A stretch of 64,000 bases of DNA, taken from contig FONU01000005.1 in assembly GCA_900112995.1 (NCBI GenBank), positions 93,585 to 157,584 on the forward strand, read 5' to 3'. Shown in pieces: positions 54,011 through 62,146 of the stretch; the stretch's first letter is position 1; every line of letters begins with the position of its first letter. The stretch is from [Lactobacillus] rogosae (lineage in GTDB: Bacteria; Bacillota; Clostridia; Lachnospirales; Lachnospiraceae). The position numbers were made by a program, and so were the translations under genes. A model generated the notes under the pieces. It did no database searches. It was not told the origin of the DNA and saw only the letters and a list, made by a program, of their open reading frames with translations.

Positions 54011-55522
54011 TCAGTCTATATATTCTCTGTTAATTCCACTCTTTATCTCAAGCAGCTTCTCAAATACTTCTTTATTATCAAGTACAATTATGCACAGCTT
54101 ATCTCTTGCTCTTGTAACCCCCTGATACAGAAGCTTTTCTAATATATCATCAGTATTGTCTTCTACATCAGCAACTAATTCCCCGTACTCGTTATAACGG
54201 AATTTGCCATCTATAACTGTAAGCACCTTATCGAATTCTTTTCCTATATAACGGTAGGCATTGAACTGCCTTGTCTTATATCTTTCATTAATATCTTTAT
54301 ATGACTTCTCATAATCTATGTAAATGTACTGCTTTGCCCTGTAATATGCTTTAAGCTTTTTAAATTCATTAATACTGTTGGCATAGGCAATTGTTACACA
54401 ATCATACTCATAGCCCCTGCCGTGCTTGGTAAGATCAAATAAATTACGCACAAATTCCGCAAGTTCTGGATTGGTTCTTATCTTATCTGAAAGAAAATAT
54501 TTCACTTCTGATAATTCTTCTATTCTTTTGTCCATTGCCCTTAACTGTTCATGTCTTGATAATACCTGGTCACAGTCATAGAACATAATAATCCTGCTGG
54601 CATTACATTCCTTAAGCCACTCAAACTGGTCATCGTGCATTCGCTGTGTTTCATCTACAAGCACATAATCATAATCTTTGATATTATCTTCATTGACAAA
54701 TTCTTTAGAGGTTATTATTGTAGTGTTACTAATGGTATTCTGCAATATATCTATATTAGGTGTCCTTCTGCCAAAGTGTATTATACATTTAGATAGTTCT
54801 TTTGGAAGCTTACGCACTGTATCATACAGAAGAAGTGTCTTTCCTGTTCCAGCTTCACCCTTTATTGAATAATATCTTACTTCACTATTATTAATAAGGC
54901 TGTTAAGGAACTTCCTGCTCATAGCCTCCTGCTGGTTCGTAAGAAAATACTGGTGTCTTGCAAACCTTTCTGGTGCATTAACTGGCGATATAAGATAGTC
55001 TTTAGCTTTGAACAGACTTTCGATATTGTATTTCATACACTTCTTTATCATTCTTATATCAGCCACAAGCTCTGTAAAATCAGCCATAACAAGTGTATAT
55101 GTACCATCACTAAGTTCTAATCTATATAATGTATTGGTATTTAGAATAAATGTATACGAATATATATTAGTAGTTACTGGACTAAGGTAATATCTGTTTC
55201 TTACAAGCTGCTGCTTTATTCTGTCCTCTCCTACATCTTCACTTTTAAGCTCTATATTAAGAATACATTTTCTGTTAGATGAAATCCTTAATAAATCAAA
55301 TTCCTTGCTTATATGTGCAATCGTATATGAATAGAAATAGTTATCCAGATCCTCTAACCTTGCACCAGCTTTAATCAATTCCCTTACAAGAATAATAAGT
55401 GACTCTTTCTCTCTTATCCTTGTCCTCTGAAAATCTTTTCTCCCCGACAAAATATATTCATACTCAGCAAAATCCTCATTATCACTAACTCTTGTGAGAT
55501 TATAAATATTAATCGAGTTCAT
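54011..55522 (-). CDS. PD-(D/E)xK-like nuclease fused to DUF2075/SF1 helicase-type ATPase
   Basis: A 503-residue protein. The N-terminal 200 residues include HISKEFDLLRISSNRKCILN followed by IELKS: D76 and E91-x-K93 in a pattern that fits a PD-(D/E)xK nuclease, followed by helix IKQQLVRNRYYLS. From about 190 it is a DUF2075-type SF1 P-loop ATPase: Walker A KGEAGTGKTLL (222-229), Walker B YVLVDETQRM (290-291), sensor IIMFYDCDQV, and motif VI LLYQGVTRARDKLCII. Such fusions occur in DNA repair or defence loci. The start follows AGGTGA; a terminator hairpin ends 24 bases upstream. Confidence 0.8.
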   Translation of the reverse strand: MNSINIYNLTRVSDNEDFAEYEYILSGRKDFQRTRIREKESLIILVRELIKAGARLEDLDNYFYSYTIAHISKEFDLLRISSNRKCILNIELKSEDVGEDRIKQQLVRNRYYLSPVTTNIYSYTFILNTNTLYRLELSDGTYTLVMADFTELVADIRMIKKCMKYNIESLFKAKDYLISPVNAPERFARHQYFLTNQQEAMSRKFLNSLINNSEVRYYSIKGEAGTGKTLLLYDTVRKLPKELSKCIIHFGRRTPNIDILQNTISNTTIITSKEFVNEDNIKDYDYVLVDETQRMHDDQFEWLKECNASRIIMFYDCDQVLSRHEQLRAMDKRIEELSEVKYFLSDKIRTNPELAEFVRNLFDLTKHGRGYEYDCVTIAYANSINEFKKLKAYYRAKQYIYIDYEKSYKDINERYKTRQFNAYRYIGKEFDKVLTVIDGKFRYNEYGELVADVEDNTDDILEKLLYQGVTRARDKLCIIVLDNKEVFEKLLEIKSGINREYID

Positions 55523-55546
55523 ACACTCACCTGCCTTTATAGTAAA

Positions 55547-55583
55547 ATAGAGCATACTATACTTTATAATATGTATGCTCTAT
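55547..55583 (-). terminator. Terminator of galE
   Basis: ATAGAGCATAC pairs perfectly with GTATGCTCTAT around a 15-base loop, followed by TTTACT on the minus strand. It is about 114 bases after the galE stop. Confidence 0.78.
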
Positions 55584-55696
55584 CAACTCCGGCACATAGT
55601 ATATATTAACACTCTCCAATATCCAATAATTATATAACTATCGCGATATTGTAATAGCAATATTAATATTAACACTATATTACGCCGCTATATATT

Positions 55697-56710
55697 CTAC
55701 TGTCTGTATCCGTTAGGATTATGGCTCTGCCAGTTCCAACTGTCTTTACACATATCTTCAAGTGTCTTCTTAGCTTCCCAGCCTAGAACCTTAGCCGCTT
55801 TAGAGGCATCAGCCCACGAATCAGGTAAATCTCCCGGTCTTCTGTCACCAATCACATAATTAATCTTAACACCTGTTGAACTTTCAAACGCATTAACTAT
55901 CTCAAGTACACTGTAAGGAGTTCCCGTTCCTAAGTTAAATATCTCAACACCCTTATGTGACTGTGCATATTCAACAGCCTTAAGATGTCCGCAGGCAAGA
56001 TCTACAACGTGTATATAATCTCTTCTACAAGTACCGTCTGGTGTATCGTAATCTCCGCCAAATATTGTAAGCTGCTCTCTTCTTCCTGCCGCAACCTGTG
56101 ATACATAAGGCATAAGATTATTAGGAATTCCCTGTGGGTCTTCTCCAATCTTACCTGATGGATGTGCTCCAATTGGATTGAAATAACGAAGAAGTATAAC
56201 TGTAAGCTCTGAATCTGCATTAGCACAATCTGTAAGAATCTGCTCCATCATAGCCTTAGTCCATCCATATGGATTAGAGCATGCACCTCTTGGCATAGTT
56301 TCAACATATGGAGGCTTCTGTTCTCCATATACTGTCGCTGAAGATGAGAATACAATCTTCTTAACTCCTGCTTCTTTCATACACTCAAGAAGTGTAAGTG
56401 TTGTATCAATATTGTTACGGTAATACTTGGCTGGAAGTCTTGTTGACTCACCAACTGCCTTAAGTCCAGCAAAATGTATTACACAATCAATCTTATTATC
56501 AGCAAATATCTTAGTCATAGCTTCTTTGTCTTTAACATCAGCCTCATAAGATACAATACTTTTTCCAGTTATCTCTTCCACTCTCTTTATAGATTCAGGA
56601 CAACTGTTACTGTAATCATCAACTATAACAACATCATGTCCTGCATTAAGTAATTCAACTGCTGTATGTGAACCTATATATCCAGCTCCACCTGCTAATA
56701 AAACAACCAT
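55697..56710 (-). CDS. galE: UDP-glucose 4-epimerase
   Basis: Interconverts UDP-glucose and UDP-galactose with bound NAD. The 337-residue short-chain dehydrogenase has the Rossmann start MVVLLAGGAGYIGSHTAVEL, the serine of KIVFSSSATVYGE and the YxxxK pair in NPYGWTKAMMEQIL. CRRDYIHVVDLACGHLKAVE is also conserved. The ATG at 56710 is preceded by GGGAGG; a longer frame starting at 56779 has no site. Its product feeds glf and, in general, envelope glycans. Confidence 0.96.
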   Translation of the reverse strand: MVVLLAGGAGYIGSHTAVELLNAGHDVVIVDDYSNSCPESIKRVEEITGKSIVSYEADVKDKEAMTKIFADNKIDCVIHFAGLKAVGESTRLPAKYYRNNIDTTLTLLECMKEAGVKKIVFSSSATVYGEQKPPYVETMPRGACSNPYGWTKAMMEQILTDCANADSELTVILLRYFNPIGAHPSGKIGEDPQGIPNNLMPYVSQVAAGRREQLTIFGGDYDTPDGTCRRDYIHVVDLACGHLKAVEYAQSHKGVEIFNLGTGTPYSVLEIVNAFESSTGVKINYVIGDRRPGDLPDSWADASKAAKVLGWEAKKTLEDMCKDSWNWQSHNPNGYRQ

Positions 56711-56768
56711 ATGTACCTCCCAATCTTTCTTTGTAATTATTATAACATACCTAAGCCAGTAATCAATG

Positions 56769-57194
56769 TCAAGAAACAACTATATATGTATTTTTTACTG
56801 TTTCTAATGCTTCTTTAAATATCTTTCTTTGAAGCAGCCTTGTATTATCCTCAAACTGCTCTTTCAGTTCATCTGCCTTATTAATATCTCCCAGCCTGAC
56901 ATACATATTATAATCAACTGCAATATTATAACATTCTACAAACGTATAATAATCCTTCTCATCTTCAGATATACTTTTACCAATCCCCTTATTATAATTA
57001 ACCTTCTTAGAAAGTCCCGCATAATCTTTTTCTATAAAATCATTAAACAGACTCTCTTCTTCATATCCGGCATATCTTCCCTTGACTCTATATATCTCGG
57101 CTGCTGTATCTGCTATCGGAGCAATGGATATTATGAGCAATATTGCAGATATAATATATAACAACACAAATGGATTAAACTTTTTCTTTCTCAT
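56769..57194 (-). CDS. Small membrane protein of the zinc-ribbon cluster
   Basis: A 141-residue protein with a basic cytoplasmic N-terminus (MRKKKFNPF) and one transmembrane segment (VLLYIISAILLIISIAPIAD), then a charged extracellular helical domain (VKGRYAGYEEESLFNDFIEK; CYNIAVDYNMYVRLGDINKA). No family recognised. It resembles the C-terminal halves of the two genes upstream but lacks the zinc ribbon. The start overlaps the stop of the preceding gene by one base and has GGAGG upstream, so the three are coupled. Confidence 0.75.
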   Translation of the reverse strand: MRKKKFNPFVLLYIISAILLIISIAPIADTAAEIYRVKGRYAGYEEESLFNDFIEKDYAGLSKKVNYNKGIGKSISEDEKDYYTFVECYNIAVDYNMYVRLGDINKADELKEQFEDNTRLLQRKIFKEALETVKNTYIVVS

Positions 57195-57946
57195 TATCCG
57201 TATATCCTCCTTGTTAGAAGTGTAAGCACCTCTGTCTGATTCATATCCGGCAATTTCGCAATATCGTCATCTGTGAAATCGCAGTAAGCTTTGATAAATA
57301 AGTGCGCCTTATCAAGTATATTCTCTGCATAAGACTGACTTTCTTTACTTCTGCTCGTATCAAAAGAAACCAGCCTGTTCATGGTGTCCTCTAAATCCAC
57401 TATTGATCTTGCAGCTCTGTTAAGACTATCGTCCCACGAATAAGATGATGAATCGCCTTCTGCTTCTTTTATCCCACATATTGCCCTTCTTATTTCAAGA
57501 TAATCATATAAAATGCTATAGAAGCTGCTCCAGCCATATTTATAATCATCTGTTATAATAATACGGTCTGCCGTTTCATACAGCTCATAAAGTGTTCCAT
57601 AATCTTCATTATCAAGCAGCTCTCTAAGCTGTATCTGAATTTCATCATTATGTTCTTTGTTATACTTTTTGTTGGAATTCTCCGCCAATCTATATCCCAG
57701 CATTGAATTATTAGCTATAAGAGCTGCTGCAAGAACTATTGCAGATAACATAACAACCGCAATTGGTGTTATATTCTTCACAAACCACTTACTATTGCTT
57801 ATTACTTTGCTTCTGGTTCTATTAAACTTCTTGTCATAGTTCTCCATATCATTGACATGCTTTAAAGCCTGCTCATTAGGAGAACCACAATTAGGACAGA
57901 ACTTTTGATTAAGCTGAAGCGGCGCACCACAATTATTACATTTCAT
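57194..57946 (-). CDS. Zinc-ribbon membrane protein (250 aa)
   Basis: The N-terminus is a zinc ribbon with two CxxC pairs (MKCNNCGAPLQLNQKFCPNC). A basic linker is followed by one transmembrane segment, TPIAVVMLSAIVLAAALIAN (about 58-77), and an extracytoplasmic helical domain of about 170 residues (IQIQLRELLDNEDYGTLYEL; VDLEDTMNRLVSF). The ATG overlaps the previous gene's stop as ATGA. It is the second gene of a three-gene unit. The ribbon sits in the cytoplasm and the rest outside, suggesting a transmembrane sensor or assembly factor; this is inference. Confidence 0.8.
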   Translation of the reverse strand: MKCNNCGAPLQLNQKFCPNCGSPNEQALKHVNDMENYDKKFNRTRSKVISNSKWFVKNITPIAVVMLSAIVLAAALIANNSMLGYRLAENSNKKYNKEHNDEIQIQLRELLDNEDYGTLYELYETADRIIITDDYKYGWSSFYSILYDYLEIRRAICGIKEAEGDSSSYSWDDSLNRAARSIVDLEDTMNRLVSFDTSRSKESQSYAENILDKAHLFIKAYCDFTDDDIAKLPDMNQTEVLTLLTRRIYG

Positions 57947-58743
57947 CTTCTACTCCATTCTTCATAATACTTATCTTCATATGATTGTCCAAGCTTATAA
58001 TCATAATAACCATCTGGATATAATTCATCTATCTGCTGCCTTATATCATCTTCTGATAATCCAGCATAATTAACCAGGTAGTCTCTGGCATTCTCTACCC
58101 ACATATCTATTATCTGTCTGTCCTCTTTAGAACAAGTCATATAATTTCTATTAGCATATGAGCCTTTATTTTCTTTCATATTTACAAGGTCAAGAGCATG
58201 CCTATAGCCATTCTTAAACTGGTATTCCATTACCTCTGCTTTATCCTGTCCTTTAACATTCTCGTATACCTTTGAAAAAGCATCATAATACCAGTCATAT
58301 AGCTGTATAAAATTATAATGTTCCCAGCTTGCCATAAGGCTTGTATTCCCATCATAATTTCTTATTATATCTCTGGCTTCTGAATATCTTTGAAGTGTAT
58401 ACAATTCATCAAGTTTAGCAGAATTGTCATCGTACCAATCCATAGCTTTATGAATCTCATTACGTTCTTTTCTTGAATCGTTATACTGCTTATAATCAAA
58501 ACGTCCTATAGCTACTCCTATTACTAAAGCAGCAGCCGTTCCAATCAATACATATCCTATACTTTTGGCTATGCTTAATAAAGCATATCTTCTTACATTC
58601 TTATCAAGATTATCCATATCACTGTTAATCTTATATAAGTCGTTCATATACTTCTTCTCTGAAGCCTCGTACTGCATAGCACCACAATACGGACACTTAA
58701 TATCCTTACTGCTAATATCTGCTCCACAATTACTGCATATCAT
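57943..58743 (-). CDS. Zinc-ribbon membrane protein (266 aa)
   Basis: A 266-residue relative of the following gene: zinc ribbon MICSNCGADISSKDIKCPYC, a coiled-coil-like linker (KKYMNDLYKINSDMDNLDKN), a single transmembrane helix SIGYVLIGTAAALVIGVAI (about 60-78) and an external helical domain (MDWYDDNSAKLDELYTLQRY; FIQLYDWYYDAFSKVYENVK). First gene of the three-gene unit; GGGGGA precedes the ATG. The role is unknown. Confidence 0.8.
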   Translation of the reverse strand: MICSNCGADISSKDIKCPYCGAMQYEASEKKYMNDLYKINSDMDNLDKNVRRYALLSIAKSIGYVLIGTAAALVIGVAIGRFDYKQYNDSRKERNEIHKAMDWYDDNSAKLDELYTLQRYSEARDIIRNYDGNTSLMASWEHYNFIQLYDWYYDAFSKVYENVKGQDKAEVMEYQFKNGYRHALDLVNMKENKGSYANRNYMTCSKEDRQIIDMWVENARDYLVNYAGLSEDDIRQQIDELYPDGYYDYKLGQSYEDKYYEEWSRR

Positions 58744-58796
58744 ACATATCCCCCTTATATTAGAATAATGTCAGCTGGGTGTAGGTTAATATTAAT

Positions 58797-58831
58797 AAAT
58801 GAGGCCTCCCTATTATACGGAAGCCTCATTT
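58797..58831 (-). terminator. Terminator of the UAP1-like gene
   Basis: AAATGAGGC.TCC pairs with GG.AGGCCTCATTT-type arms around an 8-base loop, followed by ATTAATATT on the minus strand. Confidence 0.75.
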
Positions 58832-58855
58832 AATATATGTACAGATAGAAACCTT

Positions 58856-60085
58856 TTAAAATTCTATTCCATTAACCTTAAGTAATTCCCTTGCACTTTC
58901 AAGTGAATCCTTACCTGTCTTATTCTTAATAGGTGCAAATTCGTAATTACGTTCAACTTCATATGGAACACAATTGTCCATCATCTCAACCATATCAAGA
59001 ACAAGCTTTTCAAACTTATAGCCATTAGGTGTTTCTGGCTTAACAAGGTTATCATTCTCATCTATATAAGGTATCTTCTTTTCTACTATATGTAATGGAA
59101 GCTTTCTGTTAGCTATCTCAACAAGCTTGTTAAAGCTGAATAAATAATTAAGAATAACTCCAAATCCATATGTAAGCTCGCCATCTTCTCTTCTCATATT
59201 GGCCAGTTCTTCTGACATCTCATAATACTCAATAATTGAAGGATGTCCGTTCACCTTACACATTACACCAACCTTCTCGTCTGGTGCACATTTTCTAACA
59301 ACCTTTGAACCACAATCTGCACCTGAAAGTATTGTTGCACCTACAAATGATGGGTCTGCAATTCTCTGTAAAATATTATCTACAGCAAATACATTTACCA
59401 ATTCAATGCCCTTGCTTTCCATATCCTTATCAAGTCCTGCATCAATAAGTGATGTAAACCAGCCGCCATTGCCATTAGGTGACATTGCAAGACTGTCAGT
59501 GCTTTCCATATAAAGCTTACCATTATAATCAACAGATGGTGCCATACTCTGAATAAAGAACTTAACATAGTCTTTATCATATCCAAAGAAGTTGTGTTCT
59601 TCAAAAAATGCTACTGTATCATTATTGTTCTTATCACTTGTCATAATATAAAGTGGCACATATGCACCTGACTGGTTAACTACATCTAATAAGTTATTAA
59701 TCAACTGCTCGAAAAGGAATAAATCCTTATTAATACCTACATTAAGGGTTCCCTTTGGCTTATCAAGTCCAAGTCTTGTACCCTGTCCACCTGCAAGTAA
59801 TACTGCGGCAACCTTGCCAGCCTTGATAGCCTCTATACCTTTAGCAGTATATTTATCCTTATTAGCTTTAATATCCTTTATCTCAACAGCTTCCAAAGGC
59901 TCTACTTTTCTATCAGATGAATTGTCCTCTGCTTTGTGATTAATGCTTTCAACAACACTCCAGTCTATGCTTGCAACCTGTGCAATAAGCTTCTTAGCTG
60001 AAACTTCATCAAGAGCCTCAAGTCTTTTAATTACATGCTCCTGATTGTGTTCTTTTAACGCATTAATTGCTTCCTGCTTATTCAT
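58856..60085 (-). CDS. UDP-sugar pyrophosphorylase, UAP1-like
   Basis: A 409-residue eukaryote-type UDPGP-family enzyme that forms UDP-GlcNAc, UDP-GalNAc or UDP-glucose from UTP and the sugar 1-phosphate. The nucleotide loop is AAVLLAGGQGTRLGLDKPKG (about 91-110), the uridine-binding block QSMAPSVDYNGKLYM, the sugar site MSPNGNGGWFTSLIDAG, and GADCGSKVVRKCAPDEKVGV toward the C-terminus. It carries its own terminator. GAGGAG precedes the ATG at 60085. It is next to galE and glf, consistent with envelope glycan supply. Exact sugar specificity is not fixed by sequence. Confidence 0.85.
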   Translation of the reverse strand: MNKQEAINALKEHNQEHVIKRLEALDEVSAKKLIAQVASIDWSVVESINHKAEDNSSDRKVEPLEAVEIKDIKANKDKYTAKGIEAIKAGKVAAVLLAGGQGTRLGLDKPKGTLNVGINKDLFLFEQLINNLLDVVNQSGAYVPLYIMTSDKNNNDTVAFFEEHNFFGYDKDYVKFFIQSMAPSVDYNGKLYMESTDSLAMSPNGNGGWFTSLIDAGLDKDMESKGIELVNVFAVDNILQRIADPSFVGATILSGADCGSKVVRKCAPDEKVGVMCKVNGHPSIIEYYEMSEELANMRREDGELTYGFGVILNYLFSFNKLVEIANRKLPLHIVEKKIPYIDENDNLVKPETPNGYKFEKLVLDMVEMMDNCVPYEVERNYEFAPIKNKTGKDSLESARELLKVNGIEF

Positions 60086-60202
60086 TGTAATTCTCCTCAT
60101 ACAGTACATAATATTATTCTTATTAATTATACAACTTTTTAATAATTTATTCAAATTTGTCTAATGTTAATTATTATTTATCACCTAATTGCTTGATGAA
60201 AA

Positions 60203-60775
60203 TTAACTACATGTTTCTTGATTTTCCATCAGATGAATGAACTTATTTTCAAATTGTTCCTTCGAGTATGTATGAGTTTCTTTAAAAAGATACCCCTCTA
60301 AGTTACCAATCCCCATAATTTTCGCTTCCTGCTGTGCATTTTTTTGAATACTAGCATAAATCTTTCCTAAACTCTCTGTCTTTTGTGCTTTATTATTCTT
60401 TTCATCATTGTATACAAATATATAACAAAAATTATTTCTTATATCTTCAAATGTGTTAATTATTTTCATATCAATAAGCATAATCAAACTATCATATATT
60501 TTTCTATACATATCATTCTGTTTAAAACTGCCATTCTTAAACTCAATGAAATACCATCTGCCATTTATATCCTTATATAACGCATCGTTAGACTTTGGTA
60601 CTGCTTTCCAACCTCTCCCTTTTGCATAAATATTAGGGATTTTATCAAAATTAATAACTTTAATAAGACTTTCTGTCATAGTTTCTTTGTTCGTAGAATC
60701 TGTTGAAGCTTTTTTCATTGTACATATATTATCAATAAAAATATCTGGCAACTCTTTTATCACTTTATCTGTCAT
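60203..60775 (-). CDS. PD-(D/E)xK-like putative nuclease, partner of the ATPase
   Basis: A 190-residue protein, not assigned to a named family. WKAVPKSNDALYKDINGRWY followed by FIEFKNG gives a D64...E78-x-K80 pattern typical of the PD-(D/E)xK nuclease core: strand, hairpin and an ExK strand, then helix NDMYRKIYDSLIMLIDM. An upstream helix contains E35 (ETMTESLIKV). AAGGAAG precedes the ATG. It starts 12 bases after the ATPase stop, so the two form a pair. Strikingly AT-rich DNA, unlike flanking sugar genes, suggests transfer. Function is inferred. Confidence 0.6.
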   Translation of the reverse strand: MTDKVIKELPDIFIDNICTMKKASTDSTNKETMTESLIKVINFDKIPNIYAKGRGWKAVPKSNDALYKDINGRWYFIEFKNGSFKQNDMYRKIYDSLIMLIDMKIINTFEDIRNNFCYIFVYNDEKNNKAQKTESLGKIYASIQKNAQQEAKIMGIGNLEGYLFKETHTYSKEQFENKFIHLMENQETCS

Positions 60776-60787
60776 AAACTTTCTTCC

Positions 60788-62077
60788 TTAACCATTATTC
60801 AGCTCATATCTTAATGTATCTAGAGCCTCTATTGGTGAAACCATCTTTTTGTATATCTCTTCAATATTATCTGTCACATTCTTCATATTCACTCTATTAT
60901 TATCAACTGAAGATATATAATAATTAACACTACTATCTGTAGCATATTTACAAGAAAATAAATTAATTGCATCAACAAAATATGGACTATGTGTTGTAAC
61001 TACCACTGACAAATCAAATTGCTTTTGAAGTAAAACTAATAACTCGGCATATGCTATCTGCCATTGCGGATGAAGATGAATTTCTGGTTCATCTAATATA
61101 ACCACATCTTTCTCACTCAAACTTCCTTTTTCCAGCAGCATTTTTAAAATAACAAATGATTTCATTCCTGTCGACAAATTCGACAACGCAACTGGTTCAT
61201 TATATCCATTAAGCTGCAAATAAAATTCACCGGTCATTTGATCGTTTGTAATATCACCATCAACAACCTTACGCAAAAGTATCATTATATCATTTATCTT
61301 TTCTTTTGCCATAACTGCACCTATAACTCCATCGAATATATCGTTCTTTTTATTAAGCAAAAGTGCCTTTAATGTTTCATTAATAATATTAAGATCCTGA
61401 TATTTCGACAATTCATCAATTATAAACGGGTTATCTATATATACCGCCTTATGCAGTATATTTATTTCTCCTAAAAAATCATTACATTCATTATTAGAAA
61501 ATGATAATTTATTATGCTTATCCTTTATCTGCAAATCAATATCTGCTAAATTAATATCTCTATCTGAAGATAATGAATTAATCTGTCTATTAAAAACACT
61601 ATTGAAATAACGTGATATTATTTCTTTTCTTATTACGTCATTAGATATATTCATAACACGAATTATATTATCAGCAATTTCTTCTAACATTATATCATAA
61701 TCGTCAAAAATGCTATTATTCTTATCTTTAAACTGTTCATTTAATTCAGCTGCTATTTCATCTTTATTAAATGTTTCATTATTAAAAATTATATTGTTAA
61801 CATACCTTTCAACGTATAATGTATACTGTCTATATGTTTTAAAATCCATTTGTACATTGATATGATTTTGAATTATTTTTCTATTATTGGCATTTATTTC
61901 CGATATTCTTTGTCCTTGAATTTGCTCGTTAATATCATACAATGAATTGAAAATTGAAAATAATATTTTACCTATTGTACTTTTTCCTGTATTATTCTCT
62001 CCTGCAATAACAGTTATTCCATCTATAATAATATCCGCATTATCTATTTTAGCAAAATTACTAATGTTAAGTTTCAT
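60788..62077 (-). CDS. ABC/SMC-type AAA ATPase (OLD-like, without TOPRIM)
   Basis: A 429-residue ATPase. Walker A VIAGENNTGKSTIGK (about 24-37), the long helical arm region (about 60-280), an ABC-type signature LSNLSTGMKSFVILKML (about 298-314), Walker B VVILDEPEIHLHP (325-337) and the switch histidine TTHSPYFVDA (H363). The fold matches the AAA_15/AAA_21 group seen in OLD, RloA and AbiL-type ATPases, but the protein ends soon after, with no TOPRIM nuclease. The nuclease function could be supplied by the next gene. GC is far below its neighbours. GAGAGGA precedes the ATG. Confidence 0.85.
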   Translation of the reverse strand: MKLNISNFAKIDNADIIIDGITVIAGENNTGKSTIGKILFSIFNSLYDINEQIQGQRISEINANNRKIIQNHINVQMDFKTYRQYTLYVERYVNNIIFNNETFNKDEIAAELNEQFKDKNNSIFDDYDIMLEEIADNIIRVMNISNDVIRKEIISRYFNSVFNRQINSLSSDRDINLADIDLQIKDKHNKLSFSNNECNDFLGEINILHKAVYIDNPFIIDELSKYQDLNIINETLKALLLNKKNDIFDGVIGAVMAKEKINDIMILLRKVVDGDITNDQMTGEFYLQLNGYNEPVALSNLSTGMKSFVILKMLLEKGSLSEKDVVILDEPEIHLHPQWQIAYAELLVLLQKQFDLSVVVTTHSPYFVDAINLFSCKYATDSSVNYYISSVDNNRVNMKNVTDNIEEIYKKMVSPIEALDTLRYELNNG

Positions 62078-62146
62078 TAAATATATCCTCTCAATAATAA
62101 AATATATTATTTATTATAACATATGTTTTATATATTCAAACAACTT

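Noticed and set aside
60203..60775. Assigning the ATPase partner as RloB, PtuB or a TOPRIM protein
   Set aside because: No HNH or TOPRIM motifs; the D...ExK pattern argues for a different nuclease type.
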